64,000 nt of DNA from the NCBI GenBank assembly GCA_910583605.1, contig CAJTXN010000001.1, positions 310,001 to 374,000 of the forward strand, read 5' to 3'. Source of the DNA: an uncultured Lachnospiraceae bacterium (GTDB lineage: Bacteria; Bacillota; Clostridia; Lachnospirales; Lachnospiraceae). The notes beneath the pieces were generated by a model. It searched no databases. It was not told where the DNA came from and saw only the letters and a program-made list of their open reading frames with translations. Below are positions 35,798 through 44,570 of the stretch, piece by piece (position 1 is the first letter of the stretch; each line of letters opens with the position of its first letter). The position numbers and the translations under genes are program-made.

Positions 35798-38431
35798 TTA
35801 TTTTTTCAGGATGGATTTTGCCTCTGCCAGCGCTTCCGGAATACCGTCCGGATTTTTTCCGCCTGCCTGTGCCATATTTGGTCGGCCACCGCCGCCGCCG
35901 CCTACCTTCGGCGCAATGGCTTTTACAATATTTCCGGCATGAACGCCTGCTTTTACGGCAGCATCATCAGCCATTACCATAAGGTTTACCTTGTCGCCTC
36001 CCTGGGCGGAAGCCAGTACCACAACACCGCCGTTCAGTTTTTCCTTCAGACTGTCTCCCAGATTGCGGAGACCGTTCATATCCATTTCCGGCACTTCGGC
36101 CGCCAGAATCTGAATTCCGTTCACTTCTTCTACCTGATTCATAACGTCTCCAATGGAATTATTGGCAAGCTTACTCTTCAGGCTTTCGTTTTCGCTGTGC
36201 AATGCCTTGATTTCTTCCTGCAGGCTTTCAATTTTTGCCGTAAGATTTGCCGTATCCGTTCTGGCAGCTTTTGCCGCCGATTCCAGATTCTGCTCCAGTT
36301 CGGAATAGTACTTAATCACTCCCGTTCCTGTCAGGGCTTCCAGACGTCTGACTCCTGCCGCCACACCGTTTTCGGATATGATCTTAAACATGGATATGGC
36401 ACCGGTATTATTTACATGGGTACCGCCGCAGAATTCTTTGGAAAACTCACTCATATTTACCACACGTACCGTTTCACCGTATTTCTCCCCAAACAAAGCC
36501 ATGGCGCCGGTCTTTTTCGCATCCTCCAAAGACATGACTTTGGTCTCTACCGGAAGCTGTCCGGCAATCTTTTCATTAACAATAGCTTCTACTTTTTGTA
36601 TTTCTTCCGGTGTCATTGCCTGAAAATGCGTGAAATCAAAACGCAGCCGGTCACCATTTACCAGAGAGCCTGCCTGTTCCACATGACCGCCCAGAACCAT
36701 TTTCAGAGCTTTCTGAAGCAGATGGGTTGCACTGTGGTTTTTACAGGTTGCCAGACGATTCTCTTCATTTACGGACAATGTAACCTTGTCGCCAACCCGG
36801 AACATTCCTTTTGTCACCCTGCCCACATGGCCGATTTTTCCGCCAAGAAGTTTAACAGTGTCCTCTACCATAAATTCTGCGCTGTCTGTACGGATGATTC
36901 CCGTATCGGCTTCCTGCCCGCCCATGGTGGCATAAAACGGTGTCCGGTTTACAATTACCGTTCCCATGTCTCCGTCTGCCAGAGCCTGTACCAGTTCCGT
37001 ATCCGTAGTAAGTACGGTGATCTCCGACTGTTCTTCCAGACGGTCATAACCGACAAATTCAGAAGTGACTGCCGGATCAATGGCTTCATATACCGTAACA
37101 TCGGCTCCCATATAATTAGACTTTGCCCGTCTGCTTCTGGCCGTTTCCTTTTGTTTCTGCATGGCAGTGGAAAAGCCGTCTTCATCAATGGTCATTCCTT
37201 TTTCCTCCAGGATTTCCCTTGTCAGGTCAATCGGGAATCCATAGGTATCATAAAGCTTAAACGCATCTTCTCCGGCCAGTACCAAGGTACCGTTCTTTTT
37301 CATTTCTTCTTCCAGTTCCGAAAGAATGCTCAGACCCTGATCGATAGTCTTGTTAAATTTATTTTCTTCCTCAGTCAGAACCTTAAATATCATATCCTTC
37401 TTTTCGTCTAATTCCGGATAACCGTCCTTAGAACCTTCAATGACCGTTTCACTGAGTTTCGCCAGAAATTTTCCGTCAATACCCAATATGCGTCCATGTC
37501 TGGCCGCACGACGGATTAATCTTCGAAGAACATATCCCCGCCCCTCATTGGAAGGCATAATACCGTCAGAAATCATAAATGTCGCAGAACGGATATGGTC
37601 AGTAATAATTCGAATCGATACGTCAGCATCTTCATTCGTCTGATATGCGGTTCCCGCAAATTCACATACTTTGTTTCGAAGTGCACATATGGTATCTACA
37701 TCAAAAATAGAATCCACATCCTGTACCACACTGGCAAGACGTTCCAATCCCATACCGGTATCAATATTCTTCTGTTTTAATTCTTCATAATTGCCGTTTC
37801 CGTCATTTTCAAACTGGGTAAATACATTATTCCAGATTTCCATATACCGGTCACAGTCACAACCCACGGTACAGTCCGGTTTTCCGCATCCATATTTTTC
37901 ACCCCTGTCATAGTATATCTCTGAACACGGACCACAGGGACCGGCACCATGTTCCCAGAAATTATCTTCTTTTCCGAAACGGAAAATTCTTTCTTCCGGA
38001 ATTCCCATTTCTTTATTCCAGATTTCAAAGGCTTCCTCATCCTGCTCATAGATGGACGGATACAGCCTGTCGACATCCAGTCCCACCACATCGGTCAGAA
38101 ATTCCCAGGACCAGTGTATGGCTTCTGTCTTAAAGTAGTCACCAAAAGAAAAGTTTCCCAGCATTTCAAAAAAAGTACCATGTCTTGCGGTTTTACCGAT
38201 ATTATCGATATCTCCGGTACGGATACATTTCTGGCAGGTGGTAACCCGCTTCCTCGGCGGAATTTCCTGTCCCGTAAAATATGGCTTTAATGGAGCCATT
38301 CCTGAATTTATTAATAATAAGCTGTTATCATTATGTGGTACCAGTGAAAAACTGTTCATTTTCAGATGATCTTTACTTTCAAAGAACTCCAGAAACATTT
38401 TTCTCAACTGGTTTACACCGTACTTTTCCAT
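35798..38431 (-). CDS. alaS: Alanyl-tRNA synthetase
   Basis: An 877-residue class II synthetase. The N-terminal catalytic domain has TGQEIPPRKRVTTCQKCIR reduced to the key RVTTCQKC, the GPCGPCSEIYYD motif and GRGYVLRRLIRRA. The editing domain carries HSATHLL (about 571) and CGGTH. The C-terminal C-Ala domain ends with a Gly-rich GGGGGGRPNMAQAGG. No T-box leader is visible upstream. A 48-residue membrane protein gene precedes it by 25 nt. Confidence 0.98.
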   Translation of the reverse strand: MEKYGVNQLRKMFLEFFESKDHLKMNSFSLVPHNDNSLLLINSGMAPLKPYFTGQEIPPRKRVTTCQKCIRTGDIDNIGKTARHGTFFEMLGNFSFGDYFKTEAIHWSWEFLTDVVGLDVDRLYPSIYEQDEEAFEIWNKEMGIPEERIFRFGKEDNFWEHGAGPCGPCSEIYYDRGEKYGCGKPDCTVGCDCDRYMEIWNNVFTQFENDGNGNYEELKQKNIDTGMGLERLASVVQDVDSIFDVDTICALRNKVCEFAGTAYQTNEDADVSIRIITDHIRSATFMISDGIMPSNEGRGYVLRRLIRRAARHGRILGIDGKFLAKLSETVIEGSKDGYPELDEKKDMIFKVLTEEENKFNKTIDQGLSILSELEEEMKKNGTLVLAGEDAFKLYDTYGFPIDLTREILEEKGMTIDEDGFSTAMQKQKETARSRRAKSNYMGADVTVYEAIDPAVTSEFVGYDRLEEQSEITVLTTDTELVQALADGDMGTVIVNRTPFYATMGGQEADTGIIRTDSAEFMVEDTVKLLGGKIGHVGRVTKGMFRVGDKVTLSVNEENRLATCKNHSATHLLQKALKMVLGGHVEQAGSLVNGDRLRFDFTHFQAMTPEEIQKVEAIVNEKIAGQLPVETKVMSLEDAKKTGAMALFGEKYGETVRVVNMSEFSKEFCGGTHVNNTGAISMFKIISENGVAAGVRRLEALTGTGVIKYYSELEQNLESAAKAARTDTANLTAKIESLQEEIKALHSENESLKSKLANNSIGDVMNQVEEVNGIQILAAEVPEMDMNGLRNLGDSLKEKLNGGVVVLASAQGGDKVNLMVMADDAAVKAGVHAGNIVKAIAPKVGGGGGGRPNMAQAGGKNPDGIPEALAEAKSILKK

Positions 38432-38456
38432 TTCAAAAAACCTCCACTATTCTGTT

Positions 38457-38603
38457 TCACGCTTTATCCTGGGATGCTTTTGCATCTTTTCTCTTCCGCA
38501 GCGTTTTTCCAAGGAACACGCCTAAGACTGCACATCCACCTATAACAAGAAAGGAACCTGTATAATAGATAAGGGCGCCTGATAAATTCATTGCTATTAA
38601 CAT
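38457..38603 (-). CDS. Small single-helix membrane protein (48 residues)
   Basis: The frame MLIAMNLSGALIYYTG... encodes one hydrophobic helix (about residues 9-31, with SFLVIGGCAVLGVF) followed by a basic, polar tail KTLRKRKDAKASQDKA. GGAGGAG lies 6 nt before the ATG and a SigA-type promoter lies upstream, so it looks like a genuine gene co-transcribed with alaS. Function unknown. It is easily missed because of its length. Confidence 0.75.
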   Translation of the reverse strand: MLIAMNLSGALIYYTGSFLVIGGCAVLGVFLGKTLRKRKDAKASQDKA

Positions 38604-38659
38604 AATTCTCCTCCAATCTGTCGGAATAACCGGCTAAAAGTCAAATTTCAGTTCATACT

Positions 38660-38688
38660 ATACTACCATAAAATCCTGTTTCATTCAA
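38660..38688 (-). promoter_or_regulatory. SigA-type promoter of the small membrane protein/alaS unit
   Basis: Minus strand: TTGAAT (38683-38688), 17 nt, TAGTAT (38660-38665), about 57 nt upstream of the small-protein start. Confidence 0.6.
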
Positions 38689-38696
38689 TAACTTAA

Positions 38697-40379
38697 TTAC
38701 GGAAGGTTACTGATGGCCTGGTCCATCCACTGCTTACGGTTCAGGATAAAGTTTTTTAAATATTCCACCTGTTCATCATAGCTGTGCAGCGCCGTAGTTG
38801 CATCAGAACCATATCCGGCCCGTATGTTCCAGATATCCCATACTTTAAAATTATCCATCTGTGATTTATAAATCCGGTCTTTCGTGGATTCTATCTCCGC
38901 CATGGCGGTGGAAACCAGCTCTTCTTTCTTTTCAGCCCATCGCTGTTTCAGTCTGGCATTAAACCTGCTGTCTGCCAGCAGATAATTCATCCATGTAACC
39001 TTAATATAGGAACTGCTGTCCGAAGAACCTACGCTTGCCCATCCGTCATAGTTTGGATTATCATAAATATAATTACCGAACGCCACATCAAAATCCCATG
39101 GCGGACCCATCTGCAGCTTGCCGCCTGCCGGTTTTACCAGATAGCAGCTTCTGTTAAAACAACAGTCCAGATTATAGGTCAGTTCATGCAGAATAAACCA
39201 GTCAATCAAAGAAGAAATATCAATATATTCTTCATAACCGGACAGATTTTTAACGGCCTGTTCCGCTTTTTTGACATAATCTTCGATATATTGTTCCTGT
39301 TCCCGGTTAATCACTTCATATTCCGGCGTTTTTACCACAACATCTTTCAGACAATCCGTATTAAACACATAACCGTCATCCTCATCATCAAATCCGCCTA
39401 CCTCCAGCAGATATCCGGTATCCGCAGAGAACTCATTTCCCATTTCCATCTCAATGCGGCCTTTTCTTACCTCTACTTTTTCTCCGATACCATATACACC
39501 GATATAAGTTCCGTTGAGATAGACATCCACCGGTTTCGTATGAGGTACAAAAATCAGATGATTCAGTGTTTCTGCCATCGTAAATGCTATATGATTCCTC
39601 ATCAGGGTCTTATCAGAATAATTTGCCAGTAATATGTAGCGTTTTGCTTCTTTCATTCCCATTACAGACGTTTTTTCTTCAAATTTTATCTGATACGGCT
39701 TTTTATCCAGTTTCCATGTAGAATGTCCGCGTCCCCGTATCTTAATGACTGCGTTATTTATATCCGGATAGCCTGTATTTCTTCCATCCAGTGAAAATTC
39801 TGCCATTACTGTCTGGGAATTTGATGTAACCGGAACCTTATTTTCCGTATTGATATGAATCACCGGTATTTTATATTCATATACCGTCTGTGGCGGATCC
39901 GGTTTCGTATTTATCTGGGGATTTGTAACCGGTTCCCGGTTTTCTCCGGTGGAAGATCCGGTTGTGGGATTCTGCCGGTTCCCGGTACTTTGTTCTTCCG
40001 GTTCCTGCGGTTTTGATGACGGATTTGAAGGATTGTTCTCTGTGGATTCCATTGGTTCTGTGCTTTCCTGCAGGTCTGCATCCGAAGAGGATTCTTCCGT
40101 ATTTTCCGTTGAATCTCCGCTGCCGGGTTCCCCGTTGGCCGTCTCGGAGGGTGTTTCATTTTCTGGGGTTGTTTTCTGTTCGGAGGTTCCCTCTGTTTCT
40201 TTTTCCTGTTTTGTTGTTATTCTTTCTCCGGCAGTATGAATACCGGTACTGCTTTTGCCGTCCTTGTCACCGCCGGATAACAGCAGAAAAAGAATCACGG
40301 CTGCCAGTATGAGAACAGCAGCAGCCCTGCCAATAAAAATCTTTTTGTTTATCCGAATTTTCTCCATCCAATGATTCAT
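38697..40379 (-). CDS. Membrane-anchored CotH-type protein kinase
   Basis: A 560-residue protein: one transmembrane helix (about 16-36), a low-complexity S/T/E/P/N linker (about 40-165), a beta-rich segment, then a CotH-like kinase domain with KIRGRGHSTWKLDKKPYQI, LLANYSDKTLMRNHIA, GVYGIGEKVEV, NLDCCFNRSCYL and GPPWDFDVAFGN. CotH in Bacillus phosphorylates spore-coat proteins; here the domain is outside the membrane. The start has no good ribosome-binding site of its own; it lies behind leader copy B. Confidence 0.9.
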   Translation of the reverse strand: MNHWMEKIRINKKIFIGRAAAVLILAAVILFLLLSGGDKDGKSSTGIHTAGERITTKQEKETEGTSEQKTTPENETPSETANGEPGSGDSTENTEESSSDADLQESTEPMESTENNPSNPSSKPQEPEEQSTGNRQNPTTGSSTGENREPVTNPQINTKPDPPQTVYEYKIPVIHINTENKVPVTSNSQTVMAEFSLDGRNTGYPDINNAVIKIRGRGHSTWKLDKKPYQIKFEEKTSVMGMKEAKRYILLANYSDKTLMRNHIAFTMAETLNHLIFVPHTKPVDVYLNGTYIGVYGIGEKVEVRKGRIEMEMGNEFSADTGYLLEVGGFDDEDDGYVFNTDCLKDVVVKTPEYEVINREQEQYIEDYVKKAEQAVKNLSGYEEYIDISSLIDWFILHELTYNLDCCFNRSCYLVKPAGGKLQMGPPWDFDVAFGNYIYDNPNYDGWASVGSSDSSSYIKVTWMNYLLADSRFNARLKQRWAEKKEELVSTAMAEIESTKDRIYKSQMDNFKVWDIWNIRAGYGSDATTALHSYDEQVEYLKNFILNRKQWMDQAISNLP

Positions 40380-40449
40380 TTGTAATACCCGTGCATGTCA
40401 CAGGTCTGCCTGTGACACTGCCCAAATAAACAGGTTGAAAGAAGGGCAT
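40267..40449 (-). CDS. Possible leader peptide overlapping the cotH start
   Basis: A 60-codon frame begins MPFFQPVYLGSV 11 nt downstream of the strong GAAAGGAA site in leader copy B and runs out of frame into cotH. It may be translated in preference to cotH. No domain is recognisable, and the reading frame differs from that of the leader at 3043, so I rate it low as a functional peptide. Confidence 0.22.
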   Translation of the reverse strand: MPFFQPVYLGSVTGRPVTCTGITNESLDGENSDKQKDFYWQGCCCSHTGSRDSFSAVIRR

Positions 40450-40487
40450 TTTGCAGTTTTCCTTTCTTTCAATAATCTCTTTCAACC
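40380..40487 (-). promoter_or_regulatory. Recurring leader element, copy B (upstream of cotH)
   Basis: Minus strand: GGTTGAAAGA (40478-40487) and TCTTTCAACC (40433-40442) form a perfect 10-bp stem enclosing GAAAGGAAAA (strong site, 40461-40466 and neighbours). A perfect 8-bp hairpin GTCACAGG/CCTGTGAC follows (40397-40416). Then comes ATGCACGGG and the cotH ATG at 40379, 81 nt beyond the site. Nearly identical to 3013-3066 over the first 55 nt. Confidence 0.6.
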
Positions 40488-40506
40488 TTCTTCCCCACTC
40501 TCCGTT

Positions 40507-41151
40507 TTATCCCTTTATTGCAGAATACCGTTCATTTCTGGAATAAATGCAGCCACAGTAATCCTGCCGGTAAAGCTGATATCTTTCGGATAATTCCACT
40601 GAACGTTTATACCCGTTCCGCTTTTTAAAATCGGAGTACAGATATGCAATACCCGTTTCTTCCGAAATCCGTCTGCCTGTTTCATTCAGCTTTTCTGCAT
40701 TTTTCAGCGGACTGATGGACAAAGTCGTAGTAAAGTAATCATACCCGCCTTCTGCAGCATATTTCGCTGCTTCCCTTAGTCTTAACTCATAGCACAAAAA
40801 ACAGCGCTGTCCGCCTTCTCTGTCCTGTTCATGCCCTTTCACCGTTTCATAAAATCTTTCCGGTTCATAATCGGTGGAAAGAAAAGAAATTTTGTTACCG
40901 ATGCCTGATTCATTCATCGCCTGAATCAGACGTTTCTGCTCTTCAATTCTGTATTGATACTCTTCTTTCGGAAAGATATTCGGATTATAGTACAAAACTG
41001 TTATCAAAAAATATTCTGAAAGATATTCCAATACATAGCTACTGCATGGTGCACAGCAACTGTGTAATAAAAGCTTCGGTGCTTCCCTGCCGGCCCCGGT
41101 AATCTGCTCAATGGTCTGGTCCAGCTGCTTCTGGTAATTTATTTTATTCAT
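40507..41151 (-). CDS. queH: Epoxyqueuosine reductase QueH
   Basis: A 214-residue iron-sulfur enzyme for the last step of queuosine synthesis, an alternative to QueG. Paired cysteines CCAPC lie near residues 31-35 (LLHSCCAPCSSYV), RCFLCYELR follows near 115, and DYCGCIYS lies near the end. No other queuosine genes are in view; Clostridia commonly salvage the base. Confidence 0.93.
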   Translation of the reverse strand: MNKINYQKQLDQTIEQITGAGREAPKLLLHSCCAPCSSYVLEYLSEYFLITVLYYNPNIFPKEEYQYRIEEQKRLIQAMNESGIGNKISFLSTDYEPERFYETVKGHEQDREGGQRCFLCYELRLREAAKYAAEGGYDYFTTTLSISPLKNAEKLNETGRRISEETGIAYLYSDFKKRNGYKRSVELSERYQLYRQDYCGCIYSRNERYSAIKG

Positions 41152-41178
41152 AAAAATCTGCCTCTGATCGGAATAAAA

Positions 41179-41208
41179 AACTTCTTAGCACTGTCATGCC
41201 AAGAAGTT
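41179..41208 (-). terminator. Intrinsic terminator after the NUDIX gene
   Basis: Arms 41179-41190 and 41197-41208 (AACTTCTTgGCA and TGCtAAGAAGTT on the minus strand, one mismatch) with a 6-nt loop and a TTTTTT run. Confidence 0.8.
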
Positions 41209-41226
41209 CTTAATATCGTGCCGATG

Positions 41227-41679
41227 TCAAAAATATTTCTTGCTACCCCAAAGGTTACTTTTTTTCAAATCCAGATATTCATTATAAGCTTTCTCCAATA
41301 TCTGCTTTTCATTGGCAAATTTCAGCAAATGATATGCTTCATAAAACTTATAATATCCGGAATCAATAAAATACTCTTCCCGTTGTGGTTTACTATAATA
41401 GCTATCTGCCATCATCAAATACCAATGCACATTCTTATCGACAATGTCCTGCGGAGTCGTAAAAGAGTATTGACTCTTTCCGACATATTTTATAATGGAT
41501 GCATTAACACCTGTCTCCTCGCGTACCTCCCGAAGTGCCGTTTCTTTATATTCTTCGCCATCTTCCACTGTACCCTTCGGCAATACCCAGCCTTCATACT
41601 TATTTTTATAATTCTTGTACAATACCAGAATCTTGCCTCGAAATATAACCACACCGCCACAGCTCGTTGCTTCAATCAT
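41227..41679 (-). CDS. NUDIX hydrolase
   Basis: A 150-residue NUDIX-fold pyrophosphohydrolase. The Nudix box spans residues about 36-58: glycine of LPKGTVEDGE through REVREETGV. The substrate is not readable from sequence; the size and KGTVEDGE pattern match Ap4A/(d)NTP hydrolases of Firmicutes. It is monocistronic, with its own promoter and terminator. AGGAGG lies 8 nt before the ATG. Confidence 0.93.
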   Translation of the reverse strand: MIEATSCGGVVIFRGKILVLYKNYKNKYEGWVLPKGTVEDGEEYKETALREVREETGVNASIIKYVGKSQYSFTTPQDIVDKNVHWYLMMADSYYSKPQREEYFIDSGYYKFYEAYHLLKFANEKQILEKAYNEYLDLKKSNLWGSKKYF

Positions 41680-41725
41680 TGCAATGCCTCCTGTTTCTGT
41701 AGGTGTGTCTCAATAGACTGATTCT

Positions 41726-41754
41726 AGTATACATCAATCACCAAATATCCGCAA
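41726..41754 (-). promoter_or_regulatory. SigA-type promoter of the NUDIX gene
   Basis: Minus strand: TTGCGG (41749-41754), 17 nt, TATACT (41726-41731), about 47 nt before the start codon. Confidence 0.6.
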
Positions 41755-41770
41755 GGAAAAATCTGCAAAA

Positions 41771-41790
41771 ACATTAAAATACATTAAAAT
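41771..41790. repeat. Tandem 10-bp duplication at the 3' end of the PBP gene
   Basis: ACATTAAAAT occurs twice head-to-tail. It overlaps the last codons and stop (41774-41776) of the transpeptidase gene and changes only its final residues. Confidence 0.8.
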
Positions 41791-43252
41791 ACACATCCAA
41801 AACTTTTTTTGCCGCCGGAACCGCAAACGTGGAACCCTCCGGCATATCCTCCATTACCACACAGATAGCAACCGCTTTACCGTCCTTCTCGGCAAAACCC
41901 ATAAACAGAGAATTTGTCTGGCTTCCGTCATTAATCTGTGCCGTACCTGTTTTTCCGTATGCGTTATATGCATCTGTCTTTAACTTTGTTCCGGTACCGT
42001 TTGTCACTACTGCACCCATGAAATCTTTTAGCATTGCGGAATCTTCCACAGAAAACAGGCGTTTATATTCTTCCGGTTTATATTCCTCCAGCTTTTTCCC
42101 TTCTGAACTCTGAATTTCCGTTATAACATAGGGTTTCATCAGAATACCGTTATTCTGTATGGCAGCAGCGATCATTGCCAGATGAATGGGAGTGATCAGG
42201 GTTTCTCCCTGTCCGATGACCGTCTGCATGGTATCAAAGCCGGATGAAGATTCATTCAGCACAAAACTGCTTTTATTATAGGAATAGCTTAAGGGCAGTT
42301 CTGAATTAAACAGCAGACTGTTACATAGGTTTTTAAACTTTCCTTTATCCAGTGTCAGTCCCAGATTTACAAAGGAAGAATTACAGGAATTTGCAAAGGA
42401 TTCCATCAGGTTTTCCCCGCCATGCCAGCTATGACCCGCACAGTGAATGGTATTCCCGTCTATGGTAATCCGGCTGCTGCAGTCATAAGAATATGCGTTA
42501 AAATCAGGATTTTCATGGATATATTCCAATAATGTAAACAGCTTAAATGTAGATCCGGGCGTATATAATCCGGATGTTGTCCGATTGACCAGATTGGAAT
42601 TCCCTTCCCCGGATACCAGATCCTCCCATATGGAATCTATTTCATTCGGATTAAAATCCGGTTTGGATACCATGGTCAGGATCTTTCCTGTGGAAGGTTC
42701 CAAAACTATGACGGCTCCCTGATGTTCTCCCAATGCATCATATGCAGCTTTTGTCATATCTACATTCAACGAAGTAAGAACATTATTTCCCGGATTTTTT
42801 ACTCCTTTAAAATCGTTCAGGGCCGTCTGAATAATGGACACATTGGAGGTCAGCAGCTTATAGTTTGCCATCAGTTCAATTCCCGTGGTTCCATGCGTGG
42901 AAAAACCCACGGAATGAGCAAATAGATTGCCAAAGGGATAATTCCGGTAATCATTTCCTTCCTCATCGGATATCGTCGTAGCAAGTATCTGTCCGTCATC
43001 ACTTAAAATATTCCCCCTGATGATTTCCTGCTCCAGAATTGCCTGCCGTTTATTGTAAGTATTATTAATGATATCATCACTGTCTTTTATATGAAATTTA
43101 ATATAATATCCGATCATACCAACGAAAATCACGAGAAATAAATATGTAATTCTCATGATTTCCCTGTTAGGATTTTTCTTTTTCTTTGTCTTTGGTTTTG
43201 AATTTCGTCCGGATTCCGTTTCAGCCGGCATTTTTTTATTCTTTTTTCCCAT
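41774..43252 (-). CDS. Class B PBP/transpeptidase partner of FtsW
   Basis: A 492-residue transpeptidase: basic Lys-rich N-terminus, one transmembrane helix (about 37-57), dimerisation region with QEIIRGNILSDDGQILA, and catalytic motifs S-T-F-K (PGSTFKLF), S-C-N-S (FANSCNSSFVN) and K-T-G-T (YGKTGTAQI). The start at 43252 follows AGGAGG by 6 nt and overlaps ftsW by 17 nt. It resembles the PbpA group of Clostridia/Actinobacteria rather than PBP2; pairing with the adjacent SEDS gene suggests septal or spore peptidoglycan synthesis. Confidence 0.93.
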   Translation of the reverse strand: MGKKNKKMPAETESGRNSKPKTKKKKNPNREIMRITYLFLVIFVGMIGYYIKFHIKDSDDIINNTYNKRQAILEQEIIRGNILSDDGQILATTISDEEGNDYRNYPFGNLFAHSVGFSTHGTTGIELMANYKLLTSNVSIIQTALNDFKGVKNPGNNVLTSLNVDMTKAAYDALGEHQGAVIVLEPSTGKILTMVSKPDFNPNEIDSIWEDLVSGEGNSNLVNRTTSGLYTPGSTFKLFTLLEYIHENPDFNAYSYDCSSRITIDGNTIHCAGHSWHGGENLMESFANSCNSSFVNLGLTLDKGKFKNLCNSLLFNSELPLSYSYNKSSFVLNESSSGFDTMQTVIGQGETLITPIHLAMIAAAIQNNGILMKPYVITEIQSSEGKKLEEYKPEEYKRLFSVEDSAMLKDFMGAVVTNGTGTKLKTDAYNAYGKTGTAQINDGSQTNSLFMGFAEKDGKAVAICVVMEDMPEGSTFAVPAAKKVLDVYFNVF

Positions 43253-44564
43253 TTTCCGCCTCCTGAATATTGCTGTGGACTGCCAGACCCTGTATAATTC
43301 CAAATACTATGACCGTACATAATATGGAACTGCCGCCGTAACTGATCAACGGAAGCGTTACGCCGGTAGAAGGTATAAATTTAATCGCTCCTCCAACCGT
43401 CAGTATGGTCTGCACTGCATATGTAACCGCTAATCCCAGGCCTACCAGTTTATAAAACATTTCCGTCTGCTTCATGGAAATCTTAATAAAGCAAAGAAAA
43501 CAATTAATATATAATATCAGCAGCGTTAATGCAAAAAACGCTCCGAATTCCTCGGATATGGCAGCAAAAATAAAATCCTGTTCCACAACCGGTATGGTCC
43601 GCGGCACACCTTTATACAATCCAAGTCCCAGTAATCCGCCGGTTCCGATGGCAAACAGGGACTGGGCCACCTGATAGCCGCCGGTATCTATCACCGACCA
43701 CGGGTCCACAAATGCCTGAACCCTGACCTGTACATGATAAAATAACTTATATGCCATATAAGCGGCTCCGCTTCCGGCTATAATACCTGCGCCAAAATAG
43801 AAAAAACGGCAGGTGGCAACATATATCATTACTATATACACTATAAAAAAGATCAAAGCACTTCCCAAATCTTTTGACAATACCAGTATGATCACATGCA
43901 GTCCCGCAAATGCCGCCGATACGGCCACATATTTAAACCGCGTGCTTTTATTCAGCAGAGAGGCAATAAAGAATACATATAATATTTTGACAAATTCGGA
44001 AGGCTGAAAAGAAAATCCCGCAATTTCTATGGATAGTTTGGCACCATAGCTGAGCTGTCCAATAATCAGAACCGTTGCCAGAAAAGCAATGCCTGCAAAA
44101 CAGTAGATATAGCTCATGGTCACCAATGCTTTTGCCCGGCTGACAATCCATGGAATTGCCAGCGCAAGCACGGAAGCCATTACTACAATAATGAATTGTT
44201 TCACTGCTTTTTCATACGACAGCCGGGATAACATGATAAAACCGATGACAAGCATCATGCACATATTATTAATTAAGCCCTTATGGTATGCTTTCTCATA
44301 TATTACCCCGAATAATCCTTTAAATACTACAAAATAGATGAGCTGGGCGCCGTAAAATATCACCACGGAATCCTTTTCCAAATTCATATATATTATGATA
44401 TAACCGCACAGATGTATGGTATAAATAATAAGACTCTGCACGGATAGTGCCGCATTATGGGACTGCTTTTTTCCGTCCCGCAGTGCGATATAGCTTAAAA
44501 AAACATAAAAAGCCAATAAAATAATAAACATATATTTTGCGGTAACAATAAATAAATTCTGCAT
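43236..44564 (-). CDS. SEDS family polymerase, FtsW/SpoVE-like
   Basis: A 442-residue polytopic SEDS protein with an N-terminal extension of several helices, FQPSEFVKI in the central loop, and FIPSTGVTLPLISYGGSS near the C-terminus. It is longer than the RodA at 3790-4929. It overlaps the PBP gene by 17 nt, so the polymerase-transpeptidase pair is translationally coupled. FtsW (division) or SpoVE (cortex) cannot be separated from sequence alone. Confidence 0.9.
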   Translation of the reverse strand: MQNLFIVTAKYMFIILLAFYVFLSYIALRDGKKQSHNAALSVQSLIIYTIHLCGYIIIYMNLEKDSVVIFYGAQLIYFVVFKGLFGVIYEKAYHKGLINNMCMMLVIGFIMLSRLSYEKAVKQFIIVVMASVLALAIPWIVSRAKALVTMSYIYCFAGIAFLATVLIIGQLSYGAKLSIEIAGFSFQPSEFVKILYVFFIASLLNKSTRFKYVAVSAAFAGLHVIILVLSKDLGSALIFFIVYIVMIYVATCRFFYFGAGIIAGSGAAYMAYKLFYHVQVRVQAFVDPWSVIDTGGYQVAQSLFAIGTGGLLGLGLYKGVPRTIPVVEQDFIFAAISEEFGAFFALTLLILYINCFLCFIKISMKQTEMFYKLVGLGLAVTYAVQTILTVGGAIKFIPSTGVTLPLISYGGSSILCTVIVFGIIQGLAVHSNIQEAENGKKE

Positions 44565-44570
44565 GGTCGT

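Noticed and set aside
35939..37411. 490-codon open frame on the plus strand
   Set aside because: It lies wholly antisense to alaS, which matches its family from end to end. The translation is rich in C, F, H and R typical of shadow frames, and it has no convincing domain or ribosome-binding site.
38604..38696. T-box riboswitch upstream of alaS
   Set aside because: The leader is under 100 nt and contains a simple promoter; no T-box sequence or terminator hairpin is present.
41771..41790. Tandem ACATTAAAAT as a functional repeat
   Set aside because: Two copies only, at a gene end, consistent with a slippage duplication.
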